Under the pieces are notes generated by a model. That model did no database searches. It was not told the origin of the DNA and was given only the letters and a program-made list of their open reading frames with translations. Source: Carposina sasakii (lineage: Eukaryota > Arthropoda > Insecta > Lepidoptera > Carposinidae). From it: DNA of 64,000 nucleotides. Positions 29,579-42,400 of the stretch are shown piece by piece; the first letter of the stretch is position 1, and each line of letters begins with the position of its first letter. The position numbers and the translations under genes are program-made. The DNA lies in NCBI GenBank assembly GCA_014607495.2, contig CP053154.1:7688001-7752000 (forward strand). The letters run 5' to 3'.

Positions 29579-29639
29579 TTGAAGCGGTCGCCGAGCCCGC
29601 GCCGGGGCGCGGCGGCTGCCCCATTGTGTCTGACTCGAG
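29573..29639 (+). promoter_or_regulatory. GC-rich island with a strong splice donor; candidate untranslated first exon of bestrophin
   Basis: GCGGTCGCCGAGCCCGCGCC and GGGGCGCGGCGGCTGCC stand out from AT-rich surroundings. The block is followed by GACTCGAG and then GTAAGT at 29640, a near-consensus donor. It lies about 800 bp upstream of the bestrophin start codon on the same strand. It could be a 5' UTR exon with its promoter; there is no transcript evidence. Confidence 0.35.
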
Positions 29640-30443
29640 GTAAGTTTCAAACTTGAGTGTTCTGTCACACCCCTATCACGATACGACAAATGTCAATGAA
29701 TTCGGCGGGAAAAGCTGGAAGGGTGTGCAGGTGTAATTTTCTTGTGAAAATCTAAATTTATTTGTAAATGGCTTGCATGTGTCCGTAAAGTGATGTTTTC
29801 TGGTAGATAAGTTATATTTTGATTACTTGTGATGTGAATCTAGTGCGTGTGCATGGTTTTATACGCAGGTAAGCCGAGTAAAACTTTAGCCGGATTACGA
29901 TCTCTTCATGGGCGCATGTAAGTTGTTTCTGCAATAATTTTTCATTTTGACTAACTTTACACTTGTTCTTGAGGATTTTCCCGACGTTTCCATTCATCAT
30001 CATTGTCATTCATCATAAATTCAGAATACATTTTACTAAACAATGATTAGGCTGTATGGGCTTAGTTCCCCTTGCCTTTCCTTCGGGATAAACTAAAAAA
30101 AAAAAATGTCAATTGTCAATGTCAAACAAAATTCATTTTATTAGTGAGTGATTTATTTAATGGATTTGTGTTCGTCGGTCGGTGCGTGCGTATTGTTGCC
30201 GGGCTGTTTATTTAGTGTTATTTTGGTTTGTTGGGGATTAATTAGTTAGTTTCTTTGATCTAAATAGTAATAGACATACTTTAGCTAAAACTAATTAGGC
30301 TAGGCTTTCTTCTTTGTGAAATTTCAGTGAACACTTAGGTATGGTATTTATTCATTGTATTTATCCATCGCAACAATACTTCATCAACAGTGAAGAATTT
30401 AAATGTTTTAAGTGAATTACGTGATGTTAGATTTTTGTAAAAC
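29640..30443 (+). promoter_or_regulatory. Upstream region and 5' UTR of bestrophin
   Basis: TATGGGCTTAGTTCCCCTTG at 30054 with GCCTTTCCTTCGGGATAAAC is a dispersed repeat also seen at 27468-27515. A candidate acceptor, TGTGAAATTTCAG, ends at about 30327 and would join a non-coding first exon to the coding exon. No other promoter motif was identified. Confidence 0.35.
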
Positions 30444-33400
30444 ATGACGGTCACGTATACTGGAGAAGTTGCAACTTGCCGCGGCTTCGGAACTTTTTTG
30501 AAAGTTTTGTACAGGTAAGAAATTGTTTGTAATTACATTATATTATATACCAGGGTTGGTGACCAGCAGGTATATAATAATATACCTGCTGGTCAGCAAC
30601 CCTCCCGCCCAGCGTGGTGACTATGGGCAAGAACCCCCATGGCAGTAGCCTTGTGGCGTGCTCTAGGGGAGGCCTACGTCAGTAGTGGACTGCAATAGGC
30701 TGAAGACGATATACCCGCTAATCAACTATGAATTAGTCGTTCGGATTTATGCAGCCGTATAATATGCATGCACCGGTAGCATGAAATCTGTGAGAGCAAC
30801 ATAATATCTCATATTTATACATCAAATATATGTACATATAATATCTACCAAAAATAATATTATAAGGCTGTAAATGAAATGGAACAATAAGAAAAAACAA
30901 GGCTTTACATTACACCATTAATTGTTTAAAGTTACAGTCGACTCTCATTAATTCGAATCCTGAGGGACTTTTAAAATACTATGAATTATCGAGTTTGAAA
31001 TATTAAAAAGTTCAAAATTTTCGAGAAAAGTAAAAGGTTCGAATTATCTTACTAAAGTATGTATGTATGTAAATATACTACAAATACCTAATTTATAAAT
31101 AGAAGATAAATAATTATATGATTTTATGATACATATGAATGGAGAAGTGTTTTTATAAATTTATCTTAGTCAAGATATTATATATTATAAAATTATTAAT
31201 AAAGAAATGGAAAAAATTGTGTGGCTCAGTGGTTAGAGCACTGACACGCGGAATGCAGAGGTTGTGGGTTCGATTCCCACCCGGGTGAGGAATTTTTTCC
31301 ATTTCTTTATTAATAATTTTATGATACATATAAGTTTATTATACATGTTTAATACCTGATCCTGTTATGTTAAATGTGGCTGTAGGACCTACTTATATTA
31401 TTATATACAGGGTGTAAAAAGACAATGTTGTTTTTTTAAAACCTTTTATTTTTTGTAAGATTACACAACCTTTTTTCCTATGGAACCAACCTGGGAAATG
31501 ACAAAAAAAAATGAAAAAAAAAATTAATTGCAAGCAATATATTCATTTGATGTGCAAAGTACAAATGTAGGTACCTACAAAACTAACATTTTAACATTAT
31601 GACATGGTATCTTTGAAAAAATGTTTGTTAACCGATTTCAGATGAATTTATGTAAAAAAGGATTCCCAGGTTTCCATGGCTTCCCAGGGGTACTTTCATA
31701 GAAAAAAATGATCGTGATGTTACAAAGAATACAAGGTATTAAAAGAACAACGTTTACACCCAGTATATTATATGTAATTTCGGAAAGACCTTATATGTAT
31801 CTTGGTCCTGCAGTTCTGGCTACCCACTTTTTGGGAACACAGCCTTATGTATATGTATGTATTTTGACCCATTTCTCTTGATTGAAGTAACCTTTTCTTT
31901 AATTTTGTACATACAATGTGGTTGAGCCTAACTCTCACATTTAAACATATACCTACTTCAAATTTGTTATATCTGTTCCTTTCTGTCTCAGCCATTTACA
32001 TTAAGAACTACAGATCCACCCCAGCTTTGCACGGGTGTAATGCCCTTTCACATGGACAATGTAATGGACATGGCACTGATGTAATTAGTATTCTTTTTAT
32101 ACAATTATGTTTTACATATACATCTGTGTCTGCTTGTTTCCAAATAAATAAATAAATAAACAAAGTTGTGACTGTAGAAAAGTGTTGTTTTTATTAAGAT
32201 AGAAATTTAAATTTTTAAGAAGCAGTTATAGTAAACATTAGCACATTCATTTTTTTTTTTTTTTATTTATGGCCTCATAACATGTGTCGGGCACAAACAT
32301 TCATACTTACTTGTAAGATATGAGGAAAGGTTGACTTTTTCATATTGACATATCATACTAAAATGTTCAATTTTGTGTTTGTAAAATCTGCTGCTTTGAA
32401 TAGGTTTTTTATAGTGATGGGCCGACTATGGTATTTGCCGATCATTTCTTGTCGGAAGTATGCGGGCTTTTTCGTCATCATTTGGCTTAGCCAACAAGTG
32501 GCCGCCCTGCCGCTGAGCATGTTGTGATGTGTTTGTTTACATTTTTATTTTGTGCGTTTTATGTTTGCTGCGCCGCCGGTATTATTAAATTTATTTGATA
32601 TAAATAAAAAGGGCTGTCTGTAGTGTCACGAAATGTCTAAAAGGAAATTGTATGTGCGGACATTCTTTGATGATGTTGAAGATGAACCGTCAAAAGTTAA
32701 ATGTAACCAGTGCCAGGGACTCATTTCACGCGGCGGTCAAGGCAGAAAAGCAAATACGACAAGTATGACGAATCACATAAAATATATCTAAGCACAATGA
32801 GTTGATGCCTCAATAAGCTATTTCACAGATTTTTAAAATCTATTTAATATTTTTCCGCTGAGGTTTAAAAACTCAGTAAAAGTTGTATTTTAAAATTCTG
32901 GTACATACATAAAAAATAAATAAAAATCACGCCCCTTTCCCGGAGGGGTAGGGAAGGGTAAGATCATTCTGGTATTATATTTACCGAATAATATCAAATT
33001 AAAAGTTTAATATTTAAATAGCGCGTCAAAACGCTTCTTTGAAAACATGGCAAATAAATAAAATCTGTCACTGTAATAACACATGTCATCCACATACATA
33101 TAAATGTAAACACAAAAACAAGGTTTACAAGCTGGTGACGTCAGAATAAGTCCGACCTATCAGGAGCGTTTTGTGTCACGTGACAAAAGTTAAAAAATAT
33201 GCATTTTTATTTACGGATTTTTAAGTAAATATTTTTCCAATTGTCAAATAGCCTATTGGCAGGTTACACCTATCTAAAGTAGTATAGTAACTGAAGACCT
33301 TTAGATACTTACTTTAGGTAATGTTTCGAAATTACAAAACAAGTACAAGTAATTATAAGTATTTGTTTAATGTTTGTTTGTTATGCGCCGATTATAATCG

Positions 33401-36400
33401 ACTTATTTTGCCGAATAGTCGCCGACTACAAATGATGCCGAATAGTCGGCTTTCCCGACTAGTCGGCCCATCTCTAGTTTTTTATACTTATTGCGAACTT
33501 TTTATGAGTAGGTGTTATTGAATTGAGTAGCAAACTCTTCAGGCACTATTATTGATAGTAATGAATCGCACATTGGGGTGGGGACCGTTACCAAATTGAA
33601 ATTTTTGCGAAACATTTATTATTCTGTTTTGTTTTCTTTAAATTCACCTCCATTTCATGTTTGGTGGCGGTTTCATTTTGGGGTGCGAATGTATAAAGTA
33701 ACATATTTAAAAAAGTCAATCGACAAATAAGTGTTAATGCTTTCATGTCAAATTGAATAAGAAAAAAATTGAATTTGAAAGTAAAACATAAAAATGTTCC
33801 TAATAAAAAACCTGATTTCGGTTTTTTTAATACAGAACGTTACGTCAGCCGAAAAGTGAAAATGAGCATCTAAGGGTGATAGATAACTATAAATACAGCT
33901 TCTGTAAATGGTAAGCCTATTTTTAAATTTGGTAAAGTGTAAAAAGTAAATAAAATTCATTATAAGTTTTTAATTAAATATAGAAGGCTAATGAAATTTC
34001 ACTAGAATGTAGATAGGGCAAGAATTACCTAAATAATAACGTTTTAAGTTTGTCTTTGGAGCGCTCATTGGAAGTGCTAGGACCAAGTAAAGCCCATTTC
34101 TATTGAAATAACATCGAAACTGTGTATTATTGGAGATTCTTTTATTGTGTACCAAATTATAACTAATTAGCCGGATGTCCTGTAAAAAAATTATAATTAT
34201 CCGCTCAGTCAATTCTGGATTCTAGCAAATACGCAAACGTTACTCCAGCAAGATTTTGAATATCGTCGCAGCCATAGCAAATACGAATACAAATTAAGTT
34301 TTAACATTAATTTTTAATTCATATCTAATTATTTACATGACATTTATTTCAAAATATCCCTTAGAAAACAAAACATCTTGCTGCGATAACGTTACCCCAG
34401 CCGAATTAACCGGGTCAGTTTTTCTCCAATAACTAAAAAACTATCACTTTACCAAATATAAAAATAGGCTTACCATTTACAGAAGCTGTATTTCTAATTA
34501 TCTATCACCCTTAGATGCCCATTTTCGCTACTTTTCGGCTGGCGTAATGTTCTCTTTTTAATACCTTTAAATAAAATGAGGTGTAGGCTCTGTCTGACCA
34601 TTGAAAAAATAAGTCCTCAAAGAAACATTATAATGTTACAATAATTACCTACAGATTTTTTATTCGGGGCATTGGCCACTATATTGACACCTTGTTATAT
34701 TTGATCTGCTATTTTGCACTCTACCTATATATCTAACTAATAGAAGGAACATGTTAATTAACATAACACACCTTATGATGTCAAAGAGATAGATATACAA
34801 AATAAGACTTGAAGTTTAGAGCCACTAACACATTGTGCAGTTATCCCAATATATTTAGAATCTTGGGTATCTTGGGGCACTTGTTTGTATTAGTGTAGTC
34901 ACAGACCAATGGTCTGGTAGTACAGTGTAGTGAACTGTCTGTAGTGCATTGTACAGGTAGTAGTACCTACCTGCCATCCACAAAATATAGAATAGAACAG
35001 GTTTTTTATTTATTTAAGGATTACACAAACACAGATACAATAGCAACAAGAAACAGCTTAGAATAGAAACAGAAATCTTAGTAGAAAAGAGGACAGTTTT
35101 AAGTTATATATAGGTACAGGATCTTAGTTAGAACAGAAGACAGTTTAAAGTTATATACAGAATTATAAGCACATAGACCCGCGTAGCAAGATTTTTTCAC
35201 CAGAAATAATTAATATCTGTCGATAATAAAACTAGCATAAACACTGGACACTATAAATTTCTCCATATTGTCTGGAAAAATAAACATGTGATTTCGAGTC
35301 TCGAAATAGGTTCTCTTAACGTACTTTTTTCGCCGCGGAGTAAAGTACGTCGTCTGCGTAGGCTATTAAAGTTGATCTGTTAACATCCTCAGACTAAATA
35401 AGAACGGAATACTTATAATTTTTACAATAAGTAAGTAAGCATTTATTACACGGAGAAGAAATAAAAGAGGAGTAGCGGCTAGGTATATTTTCATACAAAA
35501 ATAGTGTGCCGCGGAGCGGGATGAAGTATGGGTCGAGGGGAGCATTGAACACTGTAGCCCTGCCCATTTACATAGAAACCACCTTGTAGTGACTAGCGTT
35601 ACACTGGCGCTGAAGCTCCACCCCTACCATGACGTCATGGCCTCACGATTGCCACACGACTCACTTCATAGTCCCACCTCCTCTTTTATACCTTCTTTAT
35701 GATCTATTATAAAGAGTTGTCCTAACATGTAAAATAGTATCATAGATCATACAGTAGCTGTGCCACGGACGGTACTATAGATAGGTAGAGTAATTGTTCC
35801 ACCCTGTGCTGTGTTGACTGCAGTAGCAGTTGTAGTAGACCTACGATTTATTTATCAGCACGCCTCCTGTCCATGTAGTTATTTGTTCCAATGTCTAAGA
35901 AGGTATGATAGGTGTTTTATTTTACTAATTATTAACTTACTCCCTAACTAGCCACAATTACAACCTACATATCACGATACTTTCAAGCACATAGTGTGAT
36001 TTAAGTAAGAGATGTGCATCTCCTTCCGCGCATTTCGTAAGAGTCAACTAAGGTACTTGTGCATTCTCTCAGGCGATAACCTAGCATCTTGTCTAGCATT
36101 TACATCTTTCACTGCTATGATTAACGTCGCCGAAGGATCTCCTTCATGATTCTGCGGTTCTGGCTACGCCATTTCGGGGACACATCGTGTGTAGTGTGAT
36201 TATTTGACACTCTACTAGCTAGCAGCTATATTAAAAACATAATGAATGTAAATTCGTTCATGTAGGAAGTAGTCAGCTGAGGTACCAGTCCTCTGCTGCT
36301 GTCTGTTCGCTAGATGATTCACGTCTGTCTACAAATAAGGAAAAAACTTTGTTAATGTATAGGTAGAGTCGTTGTAGTTGTGTGTGTGGAGGCACAAAAA

Positions 36401-39400
36401 CTACCTATATAAAATAAGTAGGTGTTCCGTTTCGCTTGTTGAGATCAGAAATTAGATTATGCCCACTGTGTAGCCAGTGTAATAGAAATAGTCGCGCCGC
36501 TGACATATCCGAGAGTATGGTTGTTCGTACGTCTTCCACAAAGTCTAAATTAAGAAGTATTTATAACGCCTTTTTAGATGTAATCTTATGTAGTGTTGAA
36601 AAAGATCATTTTTACGATAGTTTTTCTCACGAACGTAACAGGTGGGTGGAGATGACGTAAGAGTGTTTGTTTTATCTAACCTAACGCAAAGCCGAGGCTG
36701 CTAATTCGCAACAAGGGTGAACTTATAAACATACATTTCCTCATTCCGTAGAACTAGCTGGCCGTTATTTTCCAATACTGACATACTTACATCATTTTCG
36801 ACAAAAAGAAAGTCTGCTATATCTGCCTACTCTCTTCTCATTTTCTTCATTCATTACATTGAAGTCCTCACTCAAAAGTTAACTATGTTAACTAAACTTC
36901 AAAACTTAATTCGTAGCTCACCTTAACAGGGGTTACTGGGTGACGGACTTGCTAACTAATATCAAAATGCTATGAACAAGTATTTACAAACAAAAAGCAA
37001 GACACAGCAGAAGCAGCATGAGTGCTGTAGCTTTTTATTTCCTAAATTGATAATACCAAAACAACAACAGGTATAAAGCATCAATTGGGGTTACACCTAG
37101 TGAATAGGGGGGAAATAGTAAATTCTATCTAGGGTAGTTGATGTACAAGTGCCTCGGACTTACGACGTGCCTGCTGAACTAAAAATGTCTTTCGTGGTTG
37201 TTGCCAGGCAAGGAACATTTATTATTTATTGACTCCACAACACTCGTGCACTTTTCGTAGTATGCATCGGGTTCGTTGCACCGCAAGTATTGATTTTCAA
37301 ATTGGTTTCCAAGGATTATATGGCGCGAACGTCCGTTTGTTTGAAATGTTTAATTGGGCTGTCGGGAATGTATAATGCTTGGTACTTGTTAAAATTGAAA
37401 AATTGTATTCATATGCACTAGGTGAAAACGAGAAATTAAGAGTAACAATGCTTCTAATGCTAATAATGATAAATGAAATTAAGGTATATTTTTTTTCAAA
37501 ATTTAATACAATATGTTAGTTATTGTGTTTTCTATTGCAAAAAAAAAAAATTGTAGGAGAGCTGGCTAATCCGCGCGTGTCATCAAGTGGAAGTACCTGA
37601 TAGGTACTCTATAGTTATTACAATTTCTCTTTGTTCTCCGCAAGGGCAGAAGTTAGTAATGTGGTTGACTCACTAATTTAGTATTTTGGCATCGCTCTCT
37701 TGTCGTCATTTATTTACGCATTTAATTACATATGATTTATTTACATACTCGTATGAAGAAAATTTCGATATTTTTTTGGAATTTTCCTGTGAAAATTTTC
37801 AGTATTTTCCGCCTCAGAATCATGGTTTGAAGTCATGGTATCAATATTTGCCTGGCTGTCACAAACACCCTGTATAAGGTCTACCAAAAAGTTCTGATTA
37901 TCTTTTGACACGAAACTAGGTAGGTAAAAAGAAACAACTTTCATTATTATGGGACCAACTCTGAAATAGTAAAAAAAATCAGTTGTTCCATACAATCTTG
38001 AATAATTACTGCACTGAAATGTATGGAACAGCTGATTTTTTTAGTACAAAATAGCTTGCCACCACCTCTTGCGCGGCCATATTTAGTACATATCTGCTTC
38101 TTGTTTTGTTCTTTTAAATTACACTTTAGACTTAACAGATTCTCGGATGCAGGACAAAATTAGAATTACTTATAAATCTGCGGTCTTGAACTTGAGATCT
38201 TTAGAAACGTAATGTATTTCACAGTCTCTATTTATCTTTCTGATATCATTTATTTCCACGCAATTGTTTGCATCCTTAGCTAGATCAATAAATAAACTCA
38301 TCCACTTATATTGGTTTTCAAAACACATTTAATCAATGCTGTAGTATTTCCTCACGTTCAGTTACATCTGATGGTCATATCGCAATGTAGACAGATTAGA
38401 TCAGTCGGTGACACATCATGACATCACATCCTGTCGAGAGACATACGTAGTAATACTTCATATACACTTTTATGTATACCATAACGTTTGAACGTTACAC
38501 AACCATAAACGTGGCTAAAAATATACAGCTAAACTAAAGATTTTTTTTAGATAGGTAGCTTGTCTTTTTTCGGCTACTCTTATTTCACAGTAATACTTGC
38601 CAAATCTACAGTAATTATAACTTACACATGAATACCTACTTAGAATTAGAAGATGTATCCAGACGTCCCGGTATAAACACAATTTTTGTAACTTGCATAC
38701 AAATCAATTTTTTAATCGACTTCAAAAAGAGAGGTTATCAATTCGTCTGTATGTTTTTTTATTTTTTTATGTGTGTTACCTCAGAACTCCGTCATTTATG
38801 AACCGATTTCAATTTTTTTAAATAGTTGGTCATGGTATACTTCCAGGTTGGTCCCATATTCACCACATCAGGATCTGATGATGGGATCTTGGAGAAATCG
38901 AGGGCAATCCTCGAATATTGTAGGCACATGTAGTCTGTTTTTACACTTTTACTGAGCGTTTTGGTCACCTACATATAAAACATAACATCTGATGATGGAA
39001 TCTCTAAGGAATCTAGGGATATCCTCAAATATAATAGGCACGAGTTGTCCGTTTTTAGATTTTTATAGAGAATTTTGGTCAGCTACACGTAATATAAAGG
39101 AAACAAGGGTCTGATGATGGAGCCGCCGAAAAACAGATAGTGGAACTTTTTAGTAACAAAATCCCCCTATGGCAGGGGGAAGCCTACGTCCAGTAGTGGA
39201 CTGCAATAGGCTTATGAAGATGAAGATAATTGTGTTAAGTCGTGTAATTATATGTTGCGTTAAGCCGTGTCCGAAGTAAGATGGTTATAGAGGAAGAGGT
39301 AGACATGAGAATAACGAGATGACAGATAATAGGGATGAATGAAAGAAGAGTACTTACATATTGCACCGACCCCAAATTATTGGGAACAGGGCGGAAAGAA

Positions 39401-42400
39401 GGAGTGTAATTATATGTTGCTTATACAGGGTGTAACAGAAAGGGTATGTTAAGCGAAAAGCTGTATAAATAGCCCACTATAGAGAACCTATTTCCAAAAT
39501 TTGAAACTCGAAATCACATTTTTATTTTTCAAGATTGTATGAAAATTCCTGAGATATTTAAAAATTCTCCATACTATCGGGAAAAATAAACATGTGATTT
39601 CGGATCTCAAATTTTGTGGATAGGTTCTCTATAGTGGGCTATTTACATAGCTTTTCGCTTAACATACCCTTTTTGTTACACCCTGTATATTGTTAGACGT
39701 AAAGTTTCGAAGCCTGGTCATCTCTCTCTTTTGTCATGTGGCCTATTTAATCATTTGCTGGCATATAAATCTGACAATATTATGCCTTCTAAACGTCGTA
39801 CACGGCTTAACGCAATATATATTTTCTTTTTAGTAAGCGCTGGTGTCGTTGTAACTCAAACTCTATTCCATAAACTATATTTAGTTCCACTAATATATTT
39901 AGTTCCTCTTTATTGAAGAAGCTGATACATACGCCTTTGTTGCAATACGAATCCAAACAATAAGTTTGCAGTTTGCCGTGTCCTAAGTCTGTAGTACAGG
40001 AAGGTAGAGCCACTACTATATATACATACTATACAAGGACCACTACTATGCAAGGTGGTCACTTCGGATATGATGCTTCATCTCTTTATTGTCTTAATAA
40101 CGTGCATTTGCGATAAAAACTAGTGTTATCTTGACTCGCACTCCTTGTGTAAGATAATGTTAAATAAGATAAAATATACATTATATATTTTTGGTGGTGC
40201 TGTGTTATTTATTACTATATTTGTTCGTTTTTCCATAAAAAAATTATCTCTAAAGATCTTTGAAAATTAACGTAGGTACCAACTAACTTTTCTTTTTCCA
40301 CAAAGCTACTTATCAATGCTTACCATTCTAATGGATTCACATGGCTTGACGTATCGTAAAATGTTACGATCACAAACCTAAGTAAACCTCCACAGTAAAT
40401 AAGACATTAACAGCGTCAATACCATAAAACAATAGTACATAGATGCTAGTGCTACCTACCACGCCTGAATCGTAAAATTTATAGACGCAAATGACGTCAC
40501 CTCGAGTCAGAGAGGTGATAAAACTACGCATACTAATGACAATAACCATTTCTTTATTTAATGTACATTGATATGCATACTTGAGGATGATTTCGCATAA
40601 TTTCAGCGTAAAATGCAACAAAGTAGAACCTAGTCCGCCTTGATCTCTTTATTAAACCTCTTTTCCTTTGTTCCAGATGGCGGGGGAGCATATACAAGCT
40701 AGTCTGGCTGGACCTTATAATTTTCCTGCTCATATATTATGTGCTCAATTTAACGTACCGTTTTCTCCTAGATGAGAATGCTAAAAGGTAAATGCAGCTC
40801 TATTTATGACCGTGGCCAAGCGTGTAACATAATAATCATGCGTGGCATTTTTAATCTAATGAAACTACATGAAGTCACCGGTGGGTGCTCCATTTCTACG
40901 CATTGAATATCATCTTGCATACTAGCAACCATCTTAAGTCCAGTTAAATCAATTGACAACCGTCCAATGAGAAAGGGCAAAGCGAAAATTCACTCAGATT
41001 CATTTTCATGTTTGTCGTTAGTGGATCGTGAGATCATAGCTTGCTTGACAGTGTCTGCGAAATTTATAGTGATGCTGTAGCCTGTATGTGCTTTATGAAC
41101 GCTACGAGCATTTTCGTAAACTGCAATGCGGCTCTTTGTTCGGGCGAATCTGGGCGATCCTTCCTTCCTTACTCATTCAGATATAAATTATTTTCTGGTA
41201 TGTACTATGAGATAGCTATACCATTTTGATGCTATTACTGCTGCAGTTCGAAGAGTATTTGTTTTCTCATTTCCTCCCTTGTATAGATGTAGTTGAAATG
41301 TTACTTCAGTGAATTAGGTAGGATAAGTAAGTAAACATGCGAGCTTTTAATTGGTATGTACATGTAAAATAAAATCAATGCCAATTTAAACGGCTCTAGG
41401 TACTGTTATTTTATTCTAATGCAATGTAAATATTTGCATGCACGTTATTTAATTTAATTAGGTTATACAGGTTGCCCTTTACTCCGTGACCTACATTTGT
41501 ATATCGCAGTTTGCTTTCCATTACATAATAAATCTATACAATAATCAGTACCAACCTACCAATGTTACTCGATTAGTAGTAATACCGTATTTTTATGCCC
41601 AAAGCCTAAATACAGCTTCTTCTTGTACTTTTTTAGTCTCTGAGTTAAGCCAGCTGTGGTAAAATGCATTTCTTGTGTTGAATGACTGATGCAAGTTGTT
41701 CAAAGTCTAGACTATGTAATAATATTCTACATAACTTTGGAAAGTCGTTACCTACTTTTAATTTTAAAATGTGAGTAGTCATGTCACTGAAGAATTAGAA
41801 AAAAAATTGTAATTTAACATTTGGACTGTGACATAGTACCTACGTACCGTTTCAATGTCGGTTCTGACTGGTTTCCACCTTTTTTCAAAGTCAAGGTTAT
41901 GAGGCCGGTCCATGACCTTCAAAATGATTGAAATAGCGTACCCACCCACTTCTATCTTTATTTATTTATTTGAAATAGAATCTTTAAATGTTGTAATTGA
42001 CGGTATCACTACTAAGATACTAAAATGTTTAGCGTCTACTAAACTTGCTTATTATATTTAGGTGCTTCTAACCCACTTTAACCAAGTGGTTTAGTAACTT
42101 GGTTGTTGAGAACCGCCTACATATCTATAATCAGGAGATTAGATGGCCGGTATACTCGTAGTATGTATAAAAATATTTGATTCCTTATGTTCATTGTTTT
42201 CAGAGTGTTCGAGGGAGTGGTTAATTACTGCAGTTACCATGGAAACGTGATTCCCCTGTCATTTGTTTTGGGTTTTTACGTCACAGTGGTGATGAACAGA
42301 TGGTGGGGGCAGTACACCACCATCCCCTGGCCGGATTCCATTGCAGTGTTCGTGTCTGCCACTATACATGGACAGGTTAGTTGTCTAACTTTTTAGTAGT

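Larger units (their letters stand above)
30515..40676 (+). other. Bestrophin intron 1, 10.2 kb, repeat-filled
   Basis: The donor is GTAAGA and the acceptor CTTTGTTCCAG. Listed elements occupy much of it. Between about 34570 and 38710 there are only small scraps: a piece near 35165-35310 (shared with 25620 and 39560) and the 35590-35690 block (inverse of 18250). There is also AACACCCTGTATAAG at 37861. No other gene was identified. Confidence 0.6.

Noticed and set aside
30935..31060. Pogo/Tigger-like left end (CAGTCGACTCTCATTAATTC)
   Set aside because: The left terminus looks right but no matching right end was found nearby, so it was not listed as an element.
31219..31290. Functional tRNA gene
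   Set aside because: A- and B-boxes are visible, but the anticodon arm does not form a normal 5 bp stem with a 7-base loop, and the unit is repeated with a shared tail.
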